NCBI GenBank assembly: GCA_036274055.1
Contig: DASUGM010000326.1
Location: forward strand, 1-5,766
Length of the DNA: 5,766 nucleotides
DNA from: DASUGM01 sp036274055
GTDB taxonomy: Bacteria > Acidobacteriota > Vicinamibacteria > Vicinamibacterales > SCN-69-37
Direction of reading: 5' to 3'
Shown: one piece after another, positions 5,618 through 5,766 of the stretch
How positions within the stretch are numbered: the first letter of the stretch is position 1
Layout of the letters: every line of letters begins with the position of its first letter
Notes under the pieces: generated by a model
Told to the model about the DNA's origin: nothing
Seen by the model: the letters and a program-made list of their open reading frames with translations, nothing else
The model's database searches: none
Position numbers and translations under genes: made by a program

Positions 5618-5766
5618 TTGCAGGCCGTGCTGTCGATGATTCTCTTCGCCGGGACCGCCGGTTTCGGCGCGGGCTTGCTCGGCGCGCTGCTTGGTCTGGG
5701 CGGCGGCTTGTTTCTGGTGCCGGTCTTGAATCTCGGGCTCGGGCTGCCGTTCGCCGTCGCTCGCAC
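5618..5766 (+). CDS. TSUP (TauE/SafE, DUF81) family permease, N-terminal 49 residues
   Basis: This is the start of a membrane permease of the sulfite exporter TauE/SafE family, whose members move sulfite, sulfoacetate or other anions across the inner membrane. Only the first 49 codons are in the window. They read GFGAGLLGALLGLGGGLFLVPVL at about 15-37 if taken from G15 to L37, the hallmark first-helix motif of the family, with the glycine-rich GLGGG followed by the VPVL segment. Complete members have about 250 residues, so most of the protein lies to the right. The preferred start is TTG 5618, with GGAG 5 bases upstream; ATG 5636 is the alternative and would remove six residues. The gap to the divergent hydrolase start is only 32 bases, so its promoter probably overlaps the hydrolase's 5' end. 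Confidence 0.85.
   Translation, partial: MQAVLSMILFAGTAGFGAGLLGALLGLGGGLFLVPVLNLGLGLPFAVAR

Noticed and set aside
5497..5766. Minus-strand open frame at the right edge
   Set aside because: It is Pro/Ala/Arg-rich and lies opposite the TSUP start, which has the family's glycine motif and a ribosome site. It also overlaps the hydrolase start.
1..5766. tRNA, riboswitch, phage or defence-system genes
   Set aside because: No tRNA-like cloverleaf, known riboswitch core, integrase, nuclease, toxin-antitoxin pair or similar was recognised on either strand.

Overview
The window is 5,766 bases of high-G+C bacterial DNA, roughly two thirds G+C by eye, densely coded and with little spacing between genes. 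The gene content (an exported histidine-rich TPR protein, an MFS exporter, a DUF486 membrane protein, a membrane-anchored alpha/beta hydrolase and a TSUP permease) and the codon use would fit a soil-type Acidobacteriota genome, perhaps Vicinamibacteria. No rRNA or marker gene is present, so this placement is a guess.

Layout, left to right. Positions 1-458 carry the 5' part of an IS5-like insertion sequence on the minus strand: 130 codons of transposase, running off the left edge, plus a probable terminal-repeat region ending near 458. Directly beside it, 460-585 is a very long, near-perfect palindrome, AT-richer than its surroundings and built from 9-base units around a CAGTGTAGG-like motif. 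It lies 7 bases beyond the stop codon of a 570-residue secreted TPR protein (593-2305, minus). A 133-base divergent intergenic region separates that gene from an MFS_3-type exporter (2439-3719, plus). The exporter's 3' end overlaps, tail to tail by 56 bases, a secreted protein of unknown family (3664-4275, minus). That gene is the last of a probable three-gene minus-strand operon: alpha/beta hydrolase (4677-5585), then DUF486/DMT_6 membrane protein (4308-4661), then the secreted unknown. Divergent from the hydrolase, a TauE/SafE-type permease starts at a TTG codon at 5618 and runs off the right edge.

How the genes work together: no multi-gene defence, biosynthetic or CRISPR system is visible. 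The genes look like accessory or housekeeping envelope functions: export, transport, membrane and periplasmic proteins. The minus-strand trio may be co-transcribed, but its members share no recognised pathway.

The most unusual signal is the palindrome at 460-585. Six of its nine mismatched positions become G-U wobbles only in a minus-strand transcript, the strand made by read-through from the TPR gene. This points either to selection for RNA structure or to strand-biased mutation.
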